Assembly: GCA_022013635.1 (NCBI GenBank)
Contig: JAKLPX010000325.1
Span: forward strand, 1-7,825
Direction: 5' to 3'
Length of the DNA: 7,825 bases
Origin: Candidatus Delongbacteria bacterium
GTDB lineage: Bacteria > UBA4055
The notes below the pieces were generated by a model, which saw only the letters and a list, made by a program, of their open reading frames with translations, made no database searches and was not told the origin of the DNA. This document shows positions 4,727 through 7,825 of this stretch, in pieces; the stretch's first letter is position 1, and each line of letters opens with the position of its first letter. The translations under genes and the position numbers were made by a program.

Positions 4727-7306
4727 TTATTTAACTAAGATCATCTTTTTCGTCATAGCTTTATCGCAGTAATTCAGCCTGTAAAAATACAGTCCGCTGT
4801 TTAGACCTGAAGCATCGAATCTGGCTTTGTGATAACCTGCCAATAATTTTTCATTGACAAGTTCTTTAACAAGCTGTCCGTTCGAGTTATAAACTGTTAG
4901 AATTACATCGGTGTTTGTATTAAGATCAAATCTGATTTCAGTTACAGGATTGAACGGATTCGGATAGTTCTGATAAAGCTCTGTCACTTCTGGAACATTG
5001 TTATTTTCCTCTATTCCGATAAGTCCCTCCATTTCAAGATATGGATAATCACCATAACTGAGGTAGAGTGTTCCCCATATTGTTGTAAAATCCCAGCCGA
5101 TATAGGTATTTGCAGCAAACGGATAAGTCATTTCTTCAGTAGTTCTTCCTTCTCCCCCTGCCGAAGCAGTTTGGCCTGAGGTCTCCATATCCCAGTATGA
5201 TGAATTTATTGTACCTCTGATATGCTCTCCCACAAATCCTCCGGTTGTTCCCTCTATTCCTGATACAGTGCCGGTTGAGTAACAGTTCGTTACTTCAGAG
5301 CCTTCATCCAAACCTGCAAATCCACCTACATTTTCATTACCTATTACATTTGCCTTCGAGTAGCAATTCTGAATTATTGGCCAATCGGAAGCATTGCCTA
5401 CAAAACCTCCTGTATCTGATCCGCTACCGTTAACATATCCTTTTGCATAGCTGTTTCTTATTATACTTGAAGCGGTAACACAACCTACTAACCCACCAGT
5501 CATTTCATTACCGTTTACTTCGCTTGATGAATAAGAATCCAATATTGAAGAAAAAGTATATGAAAACCCAACCAAACCACCTGTATAATAAAGGGCACCA
5601 TTAACCTGATTGTTTGAAAAACAATGAATGACCTCAGAATAGTTTTCTATAAGTCCTGCAATACCTCCGGTATAATATCCTGTTCCATTTATTGAACTGC
5701 CTATTATATTGCAGTTAATCATCTTGCTTTCTCCTACTAATGCTCCGACAAGACCGCCGACACCTGAAACTCCATTTACTGAACAATCAAACGCATTGCA
5801 GTCAGAAATTTCTGTTCCTCCGACATATCCTCCAAGTGTACCCGTGTTGTTATTACCGCCGGTTACATTAGAATTCTTAATATTCATATTTGATATTGTC
5901 GCGTAACAAGTATAACCGAATAATCCAATATTATTTTTCTCCGGTTCGTAAATGAAAAGATTATCTATAGTGAATCCATTCCCGTTATAAGTACCGGAAA
6001 ATGACCTATAATTGCTCATTGAAGCAATATATCCAATAGGCGACCAATTCTCATACCATTGCAGATCAAGATCGGCCGTCTGTTTGAAATTAGCATCAAG
6101 AAAATTTCTGACATTATCAAGATGCAAAGGCTCGGAGATGAGATACGGATCAACAGCAGTGCCTGACCCACCCGCAAAATCGAATCTATGATCCCATGCA
6201 AGATGGGGATAACCGAAGTTCTGGGTACTTATTTTCCATACTGGCGAAGTGAAATCCCAGCCTGTATATGTAGATTGCAGCATCATTTCTGCAGTGGTTT
6301 TACCTTCACCGCCTGCTGAAGTTTCCTGTCCTGAAATTTCAGTGTTCCAATAACATTCAGTAACTAAACCACTATTCGTACCCAGTAATCCTCCAAAATC
6401 AGTAGTACCTGTTACATTACCTACTGAATAACAATTCAATATATTCCCGTTACTTGAACCCGTCAGACCTCCAATATATTGATCTCCGCTAACATTACCT
6501 AAAGCAAAACAATCCATAAGATCACATGGCCAATTTCCTCCTGTAAGTCCACCTGCAAACAACTCACCGCCTATTACAGTACTTGTTGAAAAAGATAATT
6601 TTAATGTACCGGAACATATCCCAATTAATCCTCCGGCAAACTCATACTTCCCTTCGACTACACCATCTGATTGACACATTAAAATTTCCGACCGATATGT
6701 TGCTCCGATCAAACCTCCAACACCACTTAATCCTTTAACATAGCTTGCTGCACTGCAGTTTGAAACTATACAACTATCACAATAGCCTATCAAACCTCCC
6801 AAATTTCCTTCACCTGCGATAGAAGATATTGTTGAACAATTAAAGATTGAACTATTCAGTCCATTACCGATCAGGCTTCCTACCTGATCTTTGCCATTTA
6901 CTTTTCCAACGATATCAACCTCTACTTTCACATCTTTAATTGTAGTTCCTTCGGCATAACCGATAAAACCTACATTAGTAGAATCCGGTCTGTTAATTTT
7001 CAAATTCTTTATTTTTTGCATATTACCATAGATTGTCCCTTTAAAAGGATTTTCTGTAGTGCCGATAGGTTCCCAGAATTCTCCGTTATTGTAACCGCCA
7101 TTACCTTCGGTTAAATACAAAGCAAGATCAACATCGCAATCCAATGTAAAATATGATGTCATAAAATCTCTGACGGAATTAAGTTCCTCCGGTGTAGTGA
7201 CATGATATGGATCTTCCTCAGTTCCTGTTCCCCAGGGAAATTGAGAAAAAAGAACCGACTGAACCATGAGAATAATGAATATTAATGCAATATTAAACTT
7301 CTTCAT
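4727..7306 (-). CDS. Secreted GLUG-repeat surface protein with type IX secretion sorting domain
   Basis: 859 residues. Residues 1-21 are a signal peptide (MKKFNIALIFIILMVQSVLFS). The body consists of about 17 GLUG-type units of 26-30 residues (consensus like VGGLIGxxxxxxIxNCYSxGxVxG), predicted to stack as a beta-solenoid. It is built as two homologous halves, residues ~26-371 and ~378-757. Each half opens with G(T/S)GTxxDPY and a DxDL...W(E/S)PIG lead-in, and each closes with YW(N/D)xE(I/T)SGQ, SAGGEG(K/R)TTxEM, and GWDFT. Residues ~777-859 are a T9SS C-terminal sorting domain (YQNYPNPFNPVTEIRFDL, DASGLNSGLYFYRL, KKMILVK), so the protein should cross the outer membrane by T9SS and be attached or released. 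GLUG proteins are often adhesin-like, but no ligand can be inferred. There are 20 cysteines, many at the same repeat position. The start is supported by GGAG (7317-7314) 7 nt before the ATG. It is first in an operon with the nitroreductase gene. Confidence 0.9.
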   Translation of the reverse strand: MKKFNIALIFIILMVQSVLFSQFPWGTGTEEDPYHVTTPEELNSVRDFMTSYFTLDCDVDLALYLTEGNGGYNNGEFWEPIGTTENPFKGTIYGNMQKIKNLKINRPDSTNVGFIGYAEGTTIKDVKVEVDIVGKVNGKDQVGSLIGNGLNSSIFNCSTISSIAGEGNLGGLIGYCDSCIVSNCSAASYVKGLSGVGGLIGATYRSEILMCQSDGVVEGKYEFAGGLIGICSGTLKLSFSTSTVIGGELFAGGLTGGNWPCDLMDCFALGNVSGDQYIGGLTGSSNGNILNCYSVGNVTGTTDFGGLLGTNSGLVTECYWNTEISGQETSAGGEGKTTAEMMLQSTYTGWDFTSPVWKISTQNFGYPHLAWDHRFDFAGGSGTAVDPYLISEPLHLDNVRNFLDANFKQTADLDLQWYENWSPIGYIASMSNYRSFSGTYNGNGFTIDNLFIYEPEKNNIGLFGYTCYATISNMNIKNSNVTGGNNNTGTLGGYVGGTEISDCNAFDCSVNGVSGVGGLVGALVGESKMINCNIIGSSINGTGYYTGGIAGLIENYSEVIHCFSNNQVNGALYYTGGLVGFSYTFSSILDSYSSSEVNGNEMTGGLVGCVTASSIIRNSYAKGYVNGSGSDTGGFVGNASDWPIIQNCYSKANVIGNENVGGFAGLDEGSEVTNCYSTGTVSGIEGTTGGFVGEHIRGTINSSYWDMETSGQTASAGGEGRTTEEMTYPFAANTYIGWDFTTIWGTLYLSYGDYPYLEMEGLIGIEENNNVPEVTELYQNYPNPFNPVTEIRFDLNTNTDVILTVYNSNGQLVKELVNEKLLAGYHKARFDASGLNSGLYFYRLNYCDKAMTKKMILVK
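4730..4978 (-). other. T9SS C-terminal sorting domain coding region
   Basis: Codons 777-859 of the surface protein encode the Por secretion-system tail, beginning LYQNYPNPFNPVTEIRFDL and ending with a Lys-Lys-Met-Ile-Leu-Val-Lys strand. It is a seven-stranded Ig-like cassette in characterised members. It implies that the host genome carries T9SS genes, none of which are in this window. Confidence 0.88.
5036..6175 (-). repeat. GLUG module 2 (second half of the duplicated body)
   Basis: Encodes residues 378-757. It contains a lead-in domain followed by nine GLUG units from NIGLFGY (459) to FVGEHIRGTINSSYW (~705). It ends with the SAGGEGRTTEEM/GWDFT closing segment. It is homologous to the module at 6194-7231 in the same order. 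Unit spacing is 27-30 residues, a little longer than in module 1. Confidence 0.75.
6194..7231 (-). repeat. GLUG module 1 (first half of the duplicated body)
   Basis: Encodes residues 26-371: lead-in GTGTEEDPYHV, WEPIGTTENPFKGTIYGN, then eight GLUG units from NVGFIGY (111) to LLGTNSGLVTECYW (320). It ends with SAGGEGKTTAEM and TGWDFTSPVW. Units repeat every 26-28 residues with Cys at the same position (157, 184, 211, 266, 292, 318; Ser at 238). Confidence 0.75.
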
Positions 7307-7378
7307 AGCTGTTCTCCATTTTTAATATTTTCTAAAATCTCTATAAAAAAAATGTAAAAAGCAAGAACTATAAAATAT

Positions 7379-7414
7379 TAATAAAATAAAAAATCCCGAC
7401 TTGGATCGGGATTT
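7379..7414 (-). terminator. Rho-independent terminator downstream of the M16 peptidase gene
   Basis: A perfect 9-bp stem, AAATCCCGA (7391-7399) with TCGGGATTT (7406-7414), encloses the 6-nt loop CTTGGA. On the minus strand the stem is followed by TTTTTTATTTTATT (7393-7380), a proper U-tract. On the plus strand the stem is followed by ACAAGG, so it should act on the minus strand only. It lies about 120 nt after the peptidase stop and about 85 nt before the surface-protein ATG, which separates those two transcription units. Confidence 0.85.
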
Positions 7415-7534
7415 ACAAGGACATAAAAAACACCTTTTTACTTCCTGAAATAGTGATATTCTTGAACTTTACCAACGGATATGTGCAGAATCCGTAATCT
7501 GCGCTCTCTTCCGATACATCAACTATACCGTTTC

Positions 7535-7825
7535 TTAGTACCCGAATATTTTTTCAAGCGTCAGTTCTTCTACTTCTCCCAGTTTGTTCAGATCGTCAAA
7601 ATTTACCTTTTCTTTGTCCGACATTATAAGATAAATATACTTCCGCCCTTTGATCTCATTATTGTAGAACTCAAAAAGTTTGTCCATACTGATATTTTTC
7701 ACTTCGTTATGTACCGTTTCTCTTATATCGTAATCAATGCCTTTATCCTTATTTCTTATCCAGCTCCAGAATATTTCTGATTTGATGATCCTTTCCGTCT
7801 GAATTCTTTTTCTGATATTTTCAAC
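7535..7825 (-). CDS. M16-family (insulinase/pitrilysin-like) peptidase, C-terminal fragment
   Basis: 96 codons plus TAA (7537-7535), continuing past the right edge, so the start and the catalytic HxxEH region are not in view. The fragment has the Lys/Glu-rich helical stretch and closing strand typical of the last domain of FCB-group M16 peptidases. It runs through MDKLFEFYNNEIKGRKYIYL, then MSDKEKVNFDDLNKLGEVEE, and ends LTLEKIFGY. In the family this corresponds to the 'small residue-GDK-x-(I/V)-(D/N)-xx-x-L-xx-(F/L)-G-x-V-x-E-(L/V)-(T/S)-x-x-(I/L)-F-x-Y' ending. M16 enzymes of this group are usually exported zinc peptidases of 680-970 residues, often paired as active and inactive halves. Which kind this is cannot be judged from the fragment. 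A terminator follows at 7379-7414. Confidence 0.7.
   Translation of the reverse strand, partial: VENIRKRIQTERIIKSEIFWSWIRNKDKGIDYDIRETVHNEVKNISMDKLFEFYNNEIKGRKYIYLIMSDKEKVNFDDLNKLGEVEELTLEKIFGY

Noticed and set aside
5100..6900. Regularly spaced repeats resembling a CRISPR or tandem-repeat array
   Set aside because: The periodicity is about 78-90 nt, in frame, and the units vary at the DNA level. It is the coding sequence of GLUG protein repeats, not direct DNA repeats with spacers.
7481..7780. 99-codon open frame on the plus strand at the right end
   Set aside because: It is antisense to the M16 peptidase fragment, which has a recognisable family C-terminus and a terminator placed for the minus strand.

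Overview
The window reads as a chromosomal segment from a bacterium of the Bacteroidota/Chlorobiota (FCB) group, most likely an Ignavibacteria-type lineage. The best evidence is the C-terminal type IX secretion sorting domain of the large minus-strand protein, with its QNYPNPFNP start, SSG/NSGLYFYRL-like core and final KKMILVK. Other support comes from the moderately AT-rich DNA, the AT-rich intergenic tracts and the style of the signal peptides (ending in ...SQ or ...GQ). The exact taxon is an inference. No RNA gene, mobile element or CRISPR array was seen.

Layout from left to right. (a) Bases 1-87, minus strand: the first 29 codons of an exported protein that runs off the left edge, with a sigma70-like promoter upstream. 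(b) 88-291: a divergent, AT-rich regulatory gap containing a 20-bp palindrome. (c) 292-3798, plus strand: two TldD/PmbA-family genes in tandem, 24 nt apart, forming an operon. The first has the zinc-protease motif HEIFGH. The second is a clear paralogue in which every metal ligand has been lost. Both have signal peptides. (d) 3799-3829: a 31-nt convergent gap. (e) 7306-3830, minus strand: a two-gene operon of an 859-residue secreted GLUG-repeat surface protein, followed 15 nt later by a nitroreductase-family flavoprotein with a long C-terminal extension. (f) 7379-7414: a good rho-independent terminator serving the minus strand. (g) 7535-7825, minus strand: the last 96 codons of an M16 (insulinase/pitrilysin-like) peptidase whose start lies beyond the right edge.

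The point of most interest is the TldD/TldE-like pair. In E. coli the cytosolic TldD/TldE heterodimer has one zinc-bearing subunit and one without. The same division of labour appears here as adjacent genes for proteins that carry export signals, which suggests a periplasmic version of the protease. The two operons converge and nothing in the sequence links their functions directly. Most gene products here are exported or surface-located (the left-edge protein, both TldD-like proteins, the GLUG protein and probably the M16 peptidase), while the nitroreductase looks cytosolic.
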